DNA of 64,000 bases from Lachnospiraceae bacterium (GCA_017540265.1 JAFYBJ010000011.1:16174-80173), one strand, 5' to 3'; shown: positions 27,878 to 37,172, counted from the first letter of the stretch. Notes: a model not told the origin generated them from the sequence alone. Program-made: numbers and translations.

Positions 27878-29194
27878 ATGAGTGATGTAAAGGTAAAACC
27901 GGGCATACTTTCAGGCTTTATGGAGCTTCTGCCCGGAAAACAGAAGATATTTGACAATATGCAGGCCACTTTAAGGGAGGTATTTTCCTCCTATGGTTTT
28001 TATGGCCTTGATACTCCTGTACTTGAGCGTACGGAGATCCTTCTTGCAAAGGGCGGCGGAGAGACGGAAAAGCAGGTTTACCGCTTTGACAGGGGCGATA
28101 CGGATATAACCATGCGTTATGATCTTACCGTTCCCCTCGCAAGGTATGTTGCCGAGCACTATTCGGATCTTTCCTTTCCTTTTAAGAGGTACCAGATAGG
28201 CAAGGTTTACAGGGGAGAACGCAGCCAGAAGGGGCGGTTTCGTGAATTCTATCAGTGCGATATCGATATAATCGGAGACGGAAAGCTTTCCGTGTTAAAC
28301 GAGGCCGAGTGCCCGGCTGTTATGGCAGAGGCTCTCACGGCTCTCGGTATTCCCGATTTTAAGATAAGGATAAACAACAGAAAGCTCTTAAACGGGCTCT
28401 TTGAGATATACGGCGTACAGGATAAGAAAACGGAGATACTGCGTGCCGTGGATAAGATCGAAAAGATCGGCAGGGAAAAGGTGATAGAGGAACTTAAAGA
28501 GAACGGACTTGCAGAAGAGAACGCCGCAGATATCCTTGATACCGTGACCTTTGGTAAGAGTAGTGCCGAAACCGAGGAAATGCTTTCATCCTTTGCGGGA
28601 AAGTCAGCGCTTTTTGATGAGGGCGTATCGGATCTTAAGCGTGTAATGGATGCAATGAGGTCTCTTGGAGTAAAGGAAGAGAATTTCGGCTATGACTTAA
28701 GCATTGCCAGAGGGCTTGATTATTATACAGGTTCCGTGTATGAGACACAGTTTACTCCTGATCCGTCCATCGGCAGCATATGCAGCGGCGGCCGTTATGA
28801 CGATCTGGCAGGATATTTTACCGACAGGCCCCTTCCGGGCGTCGGAATGTCCATCGGCCTTACACGTCTTTTCTATATACTTAATGAGAAGGAGTATTTT
28901 AAAGATGAGGCAGGCAGTGCCGCGGAGGTGCTCTTTATACCCATGACGGATGATATGGATAAGGCGCTTTCATTCTCTGCACAGTTAAGAAGCGCGGGTG
29001 TAAGGGTTCAGACCTACTATGAGGATAAGAAATTTAAAAAGAAGATGGATTATGCAAACAAATTAGGCATACCCTTTGTGGCACTCCTCGGAGAGGACGA
29101 AATAAAGGAAGGAAAGATATCCCTTAAAGATATGAGAAGCGGTGAACAGGCAATGCTTGATATCAAAGAGGCTGCAGCAAGGATAAAGGCATAG
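27878..29194 (+). CDS. hisS: Histidyl-tRNA synthetase
   Basis: 438 residues, the usual size. It charges tRNA-His. Class II motifs are visible: motif 2 VYRGERSQKGRFREFYQCDIDIIG, read here as two adjoining pieces, plus the histidine loop ARGLDYYTGSVYE and motif 3 in GVGMSIGLTRLF. The C-terminal anticodon-binding domain ends in KEAAARIKA. AAGGG precedes the ATG at 27878. Confidence 0.97.
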   Translation: MSDVKVKPGILSGFMELLPGKQKIFDNMQATLREVFSSYGFYGLDTPVLERTEILLAKGGGETEKQVYRFDRGDTDITMRYDLTVPLARYVAEHYSDLSFPFKRYQIGKVYRGERSQKGRFREFYQCDIDIIGDGKLSVLNEAECPAVMAEALTALGIPDFKIRINNRKLLNGLFEIYGVQDKKTEILRAVDKIEKIGREKVIEELKENGLAEENAADILDTVTFGKSSAETEEMLSSFAGKSALFDEGVSDLKRVMDAMRSLGVKEENFGYDLSIARGLDYYTGSVYETQFTPDPSIGSICSGGRYDDLAGYFTDRPLPGVGMSIGLTRLFYILNEKEYFKDEAGSAAEVLFIPMTDDMDKALSFSAQLRSAGVRVQTYYEDKKFKKKMDYANKLGIPFVALLGEDEIKEGKISLKDMRSGEQAMLDIKEAAARIKA

Positions 29195-29199
29195 GGTTG

Positions 29200-29226
29200 T
29201 GTCATCTTTAGCGAAGCGAAGGATCT
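29200..29226 (+). repeat. Dispersed short repeat, copy 1
   Basis: The segment TGTCATCTTTAGCGAAGCGA and the following AGGATCT, directly after hisS, is close to a short intergenic element seen in many bacterial genomes (TGTCATCCTGAGCGAAGCGA then AGGATCT). A shortened copy occurs at 40560-40582. Confidence 0.55.
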
Positions 29227-29261
29227 TTAAACAATAGAACAACTCACAGGGAGGAATGTCC

Positions 29262-29456
29262 ATGGAACCCATGAAGAAAAGAGAGATAATCGAAAAATAT
29301 GCATCGGAGATCTACAAGGCGGGTAAGGATGAAAGCTTAAAGGAAGAGCTGCATGAGGAATTTACTGCGGTATGTGAGGCAAATGGTTTTATAGGCGAAT
29401 TAAGAGAACAGCTCTGGCAGTCTATTACCAAGAGAGTGGATATAATGAACAGATAA
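29262..29456 (+). CDS. Small charged protein
   Basis: 64 residues from the ATG at 29262, seven bases after AGGGAGG; an ATG at 29256 is too close to that site. The sequence is rich in Lys/Glu and looks fully helical, without Cys, signal or membrane segment. A terminator follows at 29473. The ribosome site and terminator support it as a real gene; function unknown. Confidence 0.6.
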   Translation: MEPMKKREIIEKYASEIYKAGKDESLKEELHEEFTAVCEANGFIGELREQLWQSITKRVDIMNR

Positions 29457-29471
29457 TACAGATAATGAAAG

Positions 29472-29495
29472 TCCCCGGTATTCCGGGGATTTTTA
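29472..29495 (+). terminator. Intrinsic terminator
   Basis: CCCCGG/CCGGGG stem with a TATT loop followed by ATTTTT, 15 bases after the small gene. Confidence 0.85.
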
Positions 29496-29544
29496 CGGAA
29501 AGAAAAAGTGATCGTTTTTTGGATACCAATTTTGGAGAAGGGTA

Positions 29545-30192
29545 ATGGATAAAAAAGAACTTGCGGGAAAGATAGACCATACACTTTTAAAAGCCTTTGC
29601 TGATGCTGATTCCATATACAGTCTCTGTGAAGAGGCGGTCCGGGCGGGGGCAGCATCCGTGTGCATACCGCCCTGCTATGTTAAAGAAGTGCATGAGCGA
29701 TATAAAGACAGGCTAAAAATATGCACCGTTATAGGTTTTCCTTTAGGGTATTCTGTGACATCGGCAAAAGCTAAAGAGGCAGAGTCCGCCATTGAAGACG
29801 GAGCGGATGAGATAGATACCGTGATAAATATAAGCGATGTGAAAAACGGCCGTTTTGACAGCGTACTTGACGAGCTTAAGCTGTTAAAGAAGATCGCGGG
29901 AGAGCATGTACTTAAAGTGATAATAGAAACCTGCTATCTCACTGAGGAAGAGAAGATAAAGCTTTGCGGCATAGTAACAGAGGCCGGAGCGGATTATATA
30001 AAAACATCCACGGGATTTGGCAGTGCGGGAGCTGATATAACGGATATACGTTTGTTCAGGGAAAATATCGGAGCATCCGTAAAAATAAAGGCAGCCGGCG
30101 GTATAAGGACTGTGGAAGAGGCAGAGCTTTTTGTCAAGGCAGGCGCCGACAGGATAGGTTCGTCCGCAGTGATACCGCTTCTTTTGAAGTAA
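29545..30192 (+). CDS. deoC: Deoxyribose-phosphate aldolase
   Basis: 215 residues, the length of the short bacterial DERA. It splits 2-deoxyribose-5-phosphate into acetaldehyde and glyceraldehyde-3-phosphate in deoxynucleoside breakdown. The Schiff-base Lys153 lies in KTSTGFG; the proton-relay Lys is in KIKAAGGIR (SGG replaced by AGG), and DEIDTVINI carries the other active-site Asp. GGAGAAGGG is the ribosome site. The next gene is an amino-acid binding protein, so no other nucleoside genes are linked here. Confidence 0.95.
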   Translation: MDKKELAGKIDHTLLKAFADADSIYSLCEEAVRAGAASVCIPPCYVKEVHERYKDRLKICTVIGFPLGYSVTSAKAKEAESAIEDGADEIDTVINISDVKNGRFDSVLDELKLLKKIAGEHVLKVIIETCYLTEEEKIKLCGIVTEAGADYIKTSTGFGSAGADITDIRLFRENIGASVKIKAAGGIRTVEEAELFVKAGADRIGSSAVIPLLLK

Positions 30193-30226
30193 AGTCCTTT
30201 GATCATCCCTATGGAGGTATGTGTTT

Positions 30227-31006
30227 ATGAAGAATAAAAAGGGGATATTGACAGTATTGGCAGGTGCAGCGGTTTTACTTACCGCCTGTGGCACTCTTTC
30301 CGGATCACAGTCCGCAGTGAAAAAAAACGGTGTGCTGAGGATAGGCATGGAGGGAGACTGGATGCCGTGGAATTTCCACAATGAAGCGGGAGAGCTTATA
30401 GGCTATGATACGGATATAGCCAGGAATATAGCCGGACGTATGGGCGTTGAAGCAGAGTTTGTGGAGATGAACTGGAACGATCTTTTTACAGGGCTTGAAA
30501 GCGGAGATTTTGATGTGGTGATAAACGGAGTCGGAGTTACTCCCGAGAGAATGGAAACCTATGATTTCTCCGAACCATATGGTTATACCAGGACCGTGAT
30601 CATGGTAAGATCCGATAATACCGATATAGCATCCTTTGAGGATCTTGATGGAAAGAAAGTCGCAAACACTCCTACAAGTGAATATGCGGTAAGGGCTGAT
30701 GAAAACGGCGCACAGGTCATACCTGTTAAGGATTTTCAGGAAACAATGGATCTTCTTGCTTCGGGTGAGGTGGATGCCACGCTTAATTCTGAATTAACAT
30801 ACCTTATCTATATGATGAAAAATCCGGATGCGGAAGTAAAAGTTGCGGCTTATTCTACGGATGTTTCCCCGGTGGGTGTGCTCATGCGGAAGGGTGATGA
30901 TACACTTAAGAATGAGATCAATAACGCTCTTGCCGGTTTATATAATGACGGGACGCTTTCATCGCTTTCCATACAATATTTCGGAAGCGATATAACCAGA
31001 GACTGA
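30227..31006 (+). CDS. Amino-acid ABC transporter substrate-binding lipoprotein
   Basis: 259 residues from the ATG at 30227 (nine bases after GGAGG; a GTG at 30221 is too close). Signal with lipobox LLTACG, then a type II periplasmic-binding fold: LRIGMEGDWMPWNF, GYDTDIARNIAGRMG and DVVINGVGVTPERM are typical of the HisJ/GlnH cluster that binds polar amino acids. No permease or ATPase gene is adjacent, so it may serve a distant transporter or act alone. Confidence 0.9.
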   Translation: MKNKKGILTVLAGAAVLLTACGTLSGSQSAVKKNGVLRIGMEGDWMPWNFHNEAGELIGYDTDIARNIAGRMGVEAEFVEMNWNDLFTGLESGDFDVVINGVGVTPERMETYDFSEPYGYTRTVIMVRSDNTDIASFEDLDGKKVANTPTSEYAVRADENGAQVIPVKDFQETMDLLASGEVDATLNSELTYLIYMMKNPDAEVKVAAYSTDVSPVGVLMRKGDDTLKNEINNALAGLYNDGTLSSLSIQYFGSDITRD

Positions 31007-31023
31007 ATTACGGAGGTACAGTG

Positions 31024-34000
31024 ATGGTATCGCTGAAAAAGTTTAAAGATTTTTTACGCCGTGGTTTTTCACTTATGACGGTATTCTGCGTGCTCTCTTC
31101 ACAGGCGCTTCCCGTAATTGCCGCAAATGAAGGTGAGACGGAATATGCGGATACGGAAAATACCGAAGACGGAAGCAATGGTGATGCAAATACCGTAAGA
31201 CTGAATGCGGCAGGCGGATATTTTGATGTGGGAAGCGGAATGCGCACGGACAGCATCGATATAAGCAGCCCGGATCCCATTACCCTTAATTCTTTTGTTT
31301 ACAACGACACCGGCAAGGTAATAGATGTGAGCGGTTCGAGCGGTGATGTAAGACGCGATCATTATTATTTCAAGGGCTGGTATGAGAACGGAAAGGTGGC
31401 GCTCACAACGGGTCTTGTGGGAAACCGTACGCTTACAGCCGGATGGGATCCCGAAAATTACACCTTTGAGTTTTCAAACGGAGATACCTATACATGGAAG
31501 TTGGGAAGTAGTTTTAAATTCCCGAAGGTAAAGGGTGTGACCGGATGGATAGATGAACGCACGGATTACTATTATGATGCAGGTTCCGTGACTAACGGTA
31601 TGGAAGATGTGGATGGTGACGGTGTAAAGGAATATCTTTTCACCGAGTATTCTTCCTTCCGTGCGGTGGATGAACCGCAGGATAAGCAGAAGGTGGATTT
31701 CAAAGCCTGCGGCGGTTCCGGAAGTATGAAGAGCCAGACTTATGATTACGGCTCAGAGAGCTGTCTGCCTTCCTGCACGTTTAGCAGAAATGGATATGTA
31801 TTTGCCGGATGGGCTATATATGACAGTGACAGGGAATATGATGTAACGGAAGTGGTCTATTACGATAATGCCATATCCTACAATGCTTTTATGGATTATG
31901 ACCGTGACGGATCTCTTACACTTGCCGCAGTATGGGTTAAGGATGAAAAGAGCAGCTATGATGTTTATATCAATTTTAACTACCCCTCTGCTCTTTCCGG
32001 AAGGGAAAGGTCATATTCGGACGGAGACAGCTACACACTTTACTCGGATCAGTGGACTTACCTGGATCTGAAGGGAATATATGCAAAAGGTTATACACTT
32101 GCAGGTTTTTCGGACAGTCCTTCGGGACGAGCGAAGGTAAGCCGTGAGCTTATAGTGATATCCGACAGCAAAGGAACATATATTTCAGATGACAACGGTT
32201 CATTTAAGTGGAACGGTAAGACCATCTATGCGATATGGATGCCGGAAACCGTAACAGTTAAATTCATCGGAAACGGTGCTGATTCAGGCAGCATGAACGA
32301 TCAGACCGTGACCATGGGAGAGAAGGCAAGCCTTAAGGCAAACGGCTTTAAGAAAAGCGGTAGCAGCTTTCAGGGCTGGGATACGGACAGCTCAGGAAAG
32401 ACTGTAAGGCTTTCCGACAAGCAGAAGCTTGGAAGTACGGATGCCGGCGAAGACGGTCTTTTCGGGGATCCCGTATCGGCTCTTTTAAATGACGGCAATT
32501 CGGATACCATATATCTCTATGCTGTCTGGTCCGGAAATTCATATACGATCAAATATGATGCAAACACATCGTCACTTGGAAACAATATAAGCGTATCCGG
32601 TTCCATGAAAGACCAGACCGTGGGAGCATCGGAAATGGTAAAGATAGCCGAATGCGGATTTTCAATACCAAATTATGTGTTTGACGGCTGGAATACAAAG
32701 GCTGACAGTACGGGTGCCGGTTATGCGCCGGGAGCACAGGTAAGAGGCCTTTCCTCCGGAAACGGCAGCACCGTGAAGCTTTATGCAAGGTGGAAGCCTG
32801 TGAACGCTACCGCTTCAACGGTTAAGATATCCACGACCTGGGATGATTCAAACAACAGGGACGGCCTGCGCCCCATGCAGGTAACATATACCGTGACAGG
32901 CACTGCAAACGGAAAGAATGTAAGCACGGAATATATAACCGTAAATACACAGAGCGGTACGGCAGAGCTTAAGAACAAGCCTGTTACCTGGGCGGAGAAC
33001 GGAAAGGCTTATACCATAAAATATACCGTGAGTGTTCCGCAGCTTACGGGATATGTGTCAAGCGTGGCATCATCCGGTGACGGATTTACGCAGACCGTGA
33101 ATTTTGTTCATTCCTCATATTCAAAGAATATAAAGGTGACGCTGAATTTTGCGGATAATAACGATCAGGCGCGTAAGAGACCTGCAAAGGTGAATATAGT
33201 TTTAACAGGTTCGGACGGAACCGCTTACCAGGGTGAAGCATTTGTAAATAATGCATCGGCATCCTATATCTTTACCGGGCTTCCCGTAAACACATCGGGA
33301 CGCGGAGTTTCATATACTCCTTCCGTAAAGCTTGATGCTGCTTACACTACAGGAATAGCTCAGTCGGGTGATGATTTTGAGATCACGGCAACCTGTTCAA
33401 AGGCATCCGCCGACATAGCATCCGGAAGAGGAAATAAAGTGGAGACCATAACAGCACAGCCTGAAGTACAGAATATTCAGCCTGCTGCAGCGGATAAAAG
33501 GGATGTTGTGGTAAGAACGCTTTGGCATGACAACGGAAGCGGCGTGGTAAGGCCCGAAAGAATAGAGCTTGTGCTTATGGGATCAAATGGCGCTGCCTAT
33601 GCAAAGACTCTTACTCCGGCGTCCGATTATGCGGCACAGTTTGATCAGATAGCTGCAAAGGATGAAAACGGAAACAACATAACTTATTCCTTATCTGCAG
33701 GAGTGCTGGCGGATTATGCATTAAAGGTAAATGAATTAAATGACGGAAATTTTCTTCTTGAGATCACCTATTATGGCGGATCAGGGGTAGAAAAAGAAGA
33801 GCCTGAAGCAGCGGATACTATACTGGACGGGATCACTGTTTACAGTGCGGAGGACGGAAACTATACCACGGATAAGAAAGCGGCGGTTCTTAATTCCTCA
33901 AAGACAATGCGTAAGGAAAATAAGAACACCGGCGCCAGAGGAGCTCTGATAACTGCTGTTTCCGTTACGGCCGGCGCAGCTGCAACAGCACTTGTGCTTT

Positions 34001-34026
34001 ATATTTTCGGAAGGAGAAGAAAATGA
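31024..34026 (+). CDS. Large surface protein with InlB/Listeria-type and Cna_B-like repeats
   Basis: 1000 residues from the ATG at 31024 (seven bases after GGAGG). A signal peptide of about 35 residues is followed by at least three repeats of the bacterial-repeat type (for example GSMNDQTVTMGEKASLKANG ... FQGW, GSMKDQTVGASEMVKI ... FDGW). Then come Cna_B-like beta domains starting with TTWDDSNNRDGLRPMQVTY and TLWHDNGSGVVRPERIEL. The C-terminus has an NKNTG motif, a hydrophobic helix and RRRK, like a sortase substrate with a non-canonical signal. Probably adhesive or structural on the cell wall; ligand unknown. It overlaps dtd by four bases. Confidence 0.83.
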   Translation: MVSLKKFKDFLRRGFSLMTVFCVLSSQALPVIAANEGETEYADTENTEDGSNGDANTVRLNAAGGYFDVGSGMRTDSIDISSPDPITLNSFVYNDTGKVIDVSGSSGDVRRDHYYFKGWYENGKVALTTGLVGNRTLTAGWDPENYTFEFSNGDTYTWKLGSSFKFPKVKGVTGWIDERTDYYYDAGSVTNGMEDVDGDGVKEYLFTEYSSFRAVDEPQDKQKVDFKACGGSGSMKSQTYDYGSESCLPSCTFSRNGYVFAGWAIYDSDREYDVTEVVYYDNAISYNAFMDYDRDGSLTLAAVWVKDEKSSYDVYINFNYPSALSGRERSYSDGDSYTLYSDQWTYLDLKGIYAKGYTLAGFSDSPSGRAKVSRELIVISDSKGTYISDDNGSFKWNGKTIYAIWMPETVTVKFIGNGADSGSMNDQTVTMGEKASLKANGFKKSGSSFQGWDTDSSGKTVRLSDKQKLGSTDAGEDGLFGDPVSALLNDGNSDTIYLYAVWSGNSYTIKYDANTSSLGNNISVSGSMKDQTVGASEMVKIAECGFSIPNYVFDGWNTKADSTGAGYAPGAQVRGLSSGNGSTVKLYARWKPVNATASTVKISTTWDDSNNRDGLRPMQVTYTVTGTANGKNVSTEYITVNTQSGTAELKNKPVTWAENGKAYTIKYTVSVPQLTGYVSSVASSGDGFTQTVNFVHSSYSKNIKVTLNFADNNDQARKRPAKVNIVLTGSDGTAYQGEAFVNNASASYIFTGLPVNTSGRGVSYTPSVKLDAAYTTGIAQSGDDFEITATCSKASADIASGRGNKVETITAQPEVQNIQPAAADKRDVVVRTLWHDNGSGVVRPERIELVLMGSNGAAYAKTLTPASDYAAQFDQIAAKDENGNNITYSLSAGVLADYALKVNELNDGNFLLEITYYGGSGVEKEEPEAADTILDGITVYSAEDGNYTTDKKAAVLNSSKTMRKENKNTGARGALITAVSVTAGAAATALVLYIFGRRRK

Positions 34027-34472
34027 AATTCTTAATACAGCGTGTAAAGGAAGCTGCGGTTGATATAGAGGGACGCCGCGTTGCGGAGTCGGGAAAAGGA
34101 CTTCTTGTTTTTGTGGGAGTTGAAAAAGACGATACGGAAGCACAGGCTGACAGGTTTTTTGAAAAACTGCTTAAACTCAGGATATTTGAGGATGAAAACG
34201 GAAAGACAAATCTTAATATAAAAGATGCGGGAGGTGATCTGATATTTGTATCTCAGTTTACGCTTCTTGCAGACTGCAAGGGACAGAACAGACCGGGCTT
34301 TACAGCTGCGGGTTCTCCGGAAGATGCAAAGAGGATATTTGAATATATCGTTGAAAGATCGAAAAAAGAATTTTCCGGAAAAACAGGCTCCGGCGAATTT
34401 GCTGCAGATATGGCAGTATCTCTTATAAATGACGGACCGTTTACGATATATCTTGACAATACACAGGTGTGA
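34023..34472 (+). CDS. dtd: D-aminoacyl-tRNA deacylase
   Basis: 149 residues, the family length. It hydrolyses D-Tyr and other D-aminoacyl (and Gly) tRNAs. Signatures are MKFLIQRVKEA at the start, SQFTLLADCKG in the middle and NDGPFTIYLD at the end (GPVT usually; here GPFT). The ATG overlaps the stop of the surface-protein gene by four bases. Confidence 0.95.
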   Translation: MKFLIQRVKEAAVDIEGRRVAESGKGLLVFVGVEKDDTEAQADRFFEKLLKLRIFEDENGKTNLNIKDAGGDLIFVSQFTLLADCKGQNRPGFTAAGSPEDAKRIFEYIVERSKKEFSGKTGSGEFAADMAVSLINDGPFTIYLDNTQV

Positions 34473-34476
34473 ATAT

Positions 34477-34932
34477 ATGGACTATATGGATATCGCATTG
34501 GAAGAAGCATACGAGGGGATCAGAGCGCATCATGGCGGCCCTTTTGGCTGTGTGATAGTTAAAGACGGAAAGATCATAGGAAGAGGGCACAACAGAGTGC
34601 TGCTTAAGCATGATCCCACCTGCCACGGTGAGGTGGAAGCAATAAGGGATGCCTGTGAAAAAACAGGTAGCCACGATCTTTCGGGAAGTATTCTTTATAC
34701 AACAGCAGAACCCTGTCCCATGTGCCTTGGCGCATCGCTCTGGGCGAATATAAAAGAGATCAGGTACGGCTGCACCGTGGCGGATACGGACAGCATAGGC
34801 TTCAGGGATGAACGTTTTTATGAATACTTAAACGGCAACAGGGATATACTTCCGCTTAAAGAAGAGAGCAGGGAGGAATGCCTTAAGCTTTTTAAAGAAT
34901 ACAGTGCAGATAAAGAAAAGCAGGTTTATTAA
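34477..34932 (+). CDS. Nucleoside/guanine deaminase-like CMP/dCMP deaminase family protein
   Basis: 151 residues from the ATG at 34477, five bases after dtd; an ATG at 34486 is possible. Zinc site: His50 and Glu52 in CHGEV (HAE usually) plus PCPMC (Cys80, Cys83). Overall pattern matches guanine deaminase / tRNA-adenosine-type hydrolases: AHHGGPFGCVIVKDGKIIGR and IKEIRYGCTVADTDSIGF. It probably deaminates guanine or a related base. The exact substrate is uncertain. Confidence 0.85.
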   Translation: MDYMDIALEEAYEGIRAHHGGPFGCVIVKDGKIIGRGHNRVLLKHDPTCHGEVEAIRDACEKTGSHDLSGSILYTTAEPCPMCLGASLWANIKEIRYGCTVADTDSIGFRDERFYEYLNGNRDILPLKEESREECLKLFKEYSADKEKQVY

Positions 34933-34933
34933 A

Positions 34934-35935
34934 ATGTCAGATGTTATAACACTTTCTCACGGAAGCGGAGGCAGCAGTACAAAAAAACTTATAGATGAGA
35001 TATTTGCGCCGGCGTTTGCAAACGACACATTGCTTGCGATGGAAGACAGCGCGGTGGTCGCGGGGGGAGAAAAGATCGCTGTTACGACAGACAGCTTTGT
35101 GGTAACTCCGCTTGAATATAATGGCGGTGATATAGGGAGGTTATGCGTATGCGGCACCGTGAACGATCTGCTGATGCGCGGAGCAAAACCTGCATATATC
35201 ACCTGTGGTTTTATACTCGAGGAAGGGCTTGATATAAAGCTCCTTGGAAGAGTGGTGAAGTCACTTGCAAAAACTGCAAAAGAAGCAGGCGTAAAAATAG
35301 TCGCAGGTGATACTAAAGTGATCGAGGGAAGAGGCGGCCTGTATATCAATACGGCAGGTGTCGGTATTTTGAAAGCGGATATGCCGGATATATCCGCATC
35401 TAAGGCCTCTGTGGGTGATGCAGTGATAGTTTCCGGAACAATGGGTGATCATCACTGTACCATAATGGCTTCACGTCTGGGTATAGAAAGTGAGATAAAG
35501 AGTGATAATGCGCCTCTTACGGAAATGGTTGAAAAGCTTTTAAATAATGGGATCCCGGTTCATGCCATGCGTGATGTGACAAGAGGCGGACTGGGCACCG
35601 TATTAAAAGAGCTTGCCGAAAGCAGTGGGAAGACTGTATATGCCGATGAAGAAGCAATACCCGTAAGCGAAGCTGTCAGGGATTTTGCAGGTCTTATGGG
35701 CACAGATGTGATATATATGGGAAATGAGGGCAAGATGGTGCTTATCCTTCCCGGAGAATATGCCGGGGAAGCTGTGGATATCATCCGGAAATGCAGGTAT
35801 GGAGAAAATGCGGCGGTCATAGGTGAAGTAAAGGAAGAGACAGGAAGAGAGGGCAGCTTTATACTCCGCACAGCTCTTGGCGGCGAAAGGAATATTGATA
35901 TCTTAAGGGGCGAGGGTCTGCCCCGGATCTGTTAA
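34934..35935 (+). CDS. hypE: HypE-family hydrogenase maturation protein (orphan)
   Basis: 333 residues. HypE dehydrates the thiocarboxamide on its C-terminal Cys to a thiocyanate that gives the CN ligands of [NiFe] hydrogenase. The protein has LSHGSGGSSTKKLI at the start, the AIR-synthase core (GDIGRLCVCGTVNDLLMRGA, DVTRGGLGTVL) and the required PRIC end with a terminal Cys. No hypF, hypC or hydrogenase gene lies in the window. The ATG is one base after the previous stop, with only a weak ribosome site. Confidence 0.88.
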   Translation: MSDVITLSHGSGGSSTKKLIDEIFAPAFANDTLLAMEDSAVVAGGEKIAVTTDSFVVTPLEYNGGDIGRLCVCGTVNDLLMRGAKPAYITCGFILEEGLDIKLLGRVVKSLAKTAKEAGVKIVAGDTKVIEGRGGLYINTAGVGILKADMPDISASKASVGDAVIVSGTMGDHHCTIMASRLGIESEIKSDNAPLTEMVEKLLNNGIPVHAMRDVTRGGLGTVLKELAESSGKTVYADEEAIPVSEAVRDFAGLMGTDVIYMGNEGKMVLILPGEYAGEAVDIIRKCRYGENAAVIGEVKEETGREGSFILRTALGGERNIDILRGEGLPRIC

Positions 35936-35970
35936 CAGGACAGGGGGACGGTTCTCCTGTCCTGTTCTTT
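35934..35970. repeat. Palindromic dispersed repeat, copy 1, acting as terminator
   Basis: AACAGGACAGG (35934-35944) pairs perfectly with CCTGTCCTGTT (35956-35966) around a GGGACGGTTCT core, with CTTTT after it. It overlaps the end of hypE and lies between two convergent genes, where it can terminate transcription. A second, inverted copy is at 37867-37898; the same core is a known type of intergenic repeat in Clostridia. Confidence 0.7.
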
Positions 35971-35983
35971 TGTTTTATCGGAA

Positions 35984-37021
35984 TTACAGAGACCGTATCA
36001 CCATCTGCAGCTCATCAGGATAAATGCAGTTTGGAAAAGACGGATCATTTAACTTATTAAAGCATTCGACCGGGTCCATCCATTTTGCATCATCTACTTC
36101 CGATTCCTGAAATACGAGGTTTTGAAATTTTTTTCCGTCAAAGCTGATATGTCCGTCATTATCTCTGATGCATTTGCACAGATATACAAAGCTCACCTCG
36201 TCATCCTTAAAAAGTTTTCCGTGAAATTCTTTTTCAAAACTTCCCTTGTGCAGACCGAGAAATATAAGATCATTTTCTTTTATATCAAGTCCCAGTTCTT
36301 CTTTCATTTCTCTGATGGCAGAAGAAACGGGATCATCACCCGCAGCTATGTGTCCCGCTGATGAGATATCATAACATCCGGGATTTGAGTCTTTACAGGC
36401 AGCTCTTTTCTGAAACAATACATTTTTTCCGTCGCTTATCCACATATGTGATGAGCGGTGCTTCGTGCCAAGGAAGTGGGCGGTCTCTCTTTCCTCTGTT
36501 TTTCCGGTAGGATTGCCGTTATCATCAACTATATCGAAAAGCTCAAGATCTTTTCCGTTGAGAACGGCAGCTGTGAACCTGTCATCTCCGTCATATACAA
36601 GTTTAAGCGAGAAAAAGGGGGATTTTTGCGCAAGCAGTCTTAAGAACACCCTGTCCCCGTCCCAGAGATCCATATTCCAGAGAAGCTCTTTGGGCACCCA
36701 TTCCAGCACGCCTTCATCACAGACTGGGAGTTCTTCAGGTTCGATAAAATCTGATGAGGTGAATATCATCATATACTCTGTGAATATTTTTTCAGCTCCG
36801 GAAACAAAAGTAACAATACCTCTGAAATCCGGTGATTCAACTATTATCCCGGTTTCCTCAAGGATCTCACGTTTTATACAGTCCTCTGGGCTTTCGCCTT
36901 CTTCGCAGTGTCCTCCGATACCTATCCATTTATCCTTATTCATGTCCTGTTCTTTTTTGATACGGTGGAGCATGAGGTATTTTTCATCTTTTTCAAGATA
37001 GCATAAAGTTGTACAGGTCAT
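35984..37021 (-). CDS. Double NUDIX hydrolase (fused pair)
   Basis: 345 residues from the reverse-strand ATG at 37021, which has AAGGA about eight bases upstream; a start at 37048 has no ribosome site. Domain 1 (about 1-140) has a complete NUDIX box, GGHCEEGESPEDCIKREILEETGI, given in pieces GGHCEEG and REILEETGI, like 8-oxo-dGTP hydrolases (MutT). Domain 2 (about 165-345) resembles the isopentenyl-diphosphate isomerase / YfcD type: SSAGHIAAGDDPVSSAI then REMKEELGL, with Asp where Glu is usual. Probably pyrophosphohydrolase activity on nucleotides; domain 2 role unclear. Confidence 0.85.
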   Translation of the reverse strand: MTCTTLCYLEKDEKYLMLHRIKKEQDMNKDKWIGIGGHCEEGESPEDCIKREILEETGIIVESPDFRGIVTFVSGAEKIFTEYMMIFTSSDFIEPEELPVCDEGVLEWVPKELLWNMDLWDGDRVFLRLLAQKSPFFSLKLVYDGDDRFTAAVLNGKDLELFDIVDDNGNPTGKTEERETAHFLGTKHRSSHMWISDGKNVLFQKRAACKDSNPGCYDISSAGHIAAGDDPVSSAIREMKEELGLDIKENDLIFLGLHKGSFEKEFHGKLFKDDEVSFVYLCKCIRDNDGHISFDGKKFQNLVFQESEVDDAKWMDPVECFNKLNDPSFPNCIYPDELQMVIRSL

Positions 37022-37128
37022 TTGATTTTTCCTTTTCAAACATTTCAACCAATATGTTCATGGAGATGTCCTCATTTTTATCTTTTCTGTTCGATTCCAA
37101 GCATTTCAGCGGATTCCGAATGTTTGCA

Positions 37129-37162
37129 GGATTGCGAGAGTTGCGGAGCAACGAAGCAATCC
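37129..37162. repeat. Nested inverted repeat
   Basis: GGATTGC/GCAATCC outer arms enclose GTTGC-GGA-GCAAC. The sequence resembles a short element (TTGCTTCGTTGCTCCGCAAC ... CGCAAT) scattered through many genomes. Confidence 0.55.
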
Positions 37163-37172
37163 GTGGCATCTA

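Noticed and set aside
34934-35935. SelD (selenophosphate synthetase) in place of HypE
   Set aside because: No Cys/Sec-containing N-terminal loop of SelD; the HGSGG start and PRIC end fit HypE.
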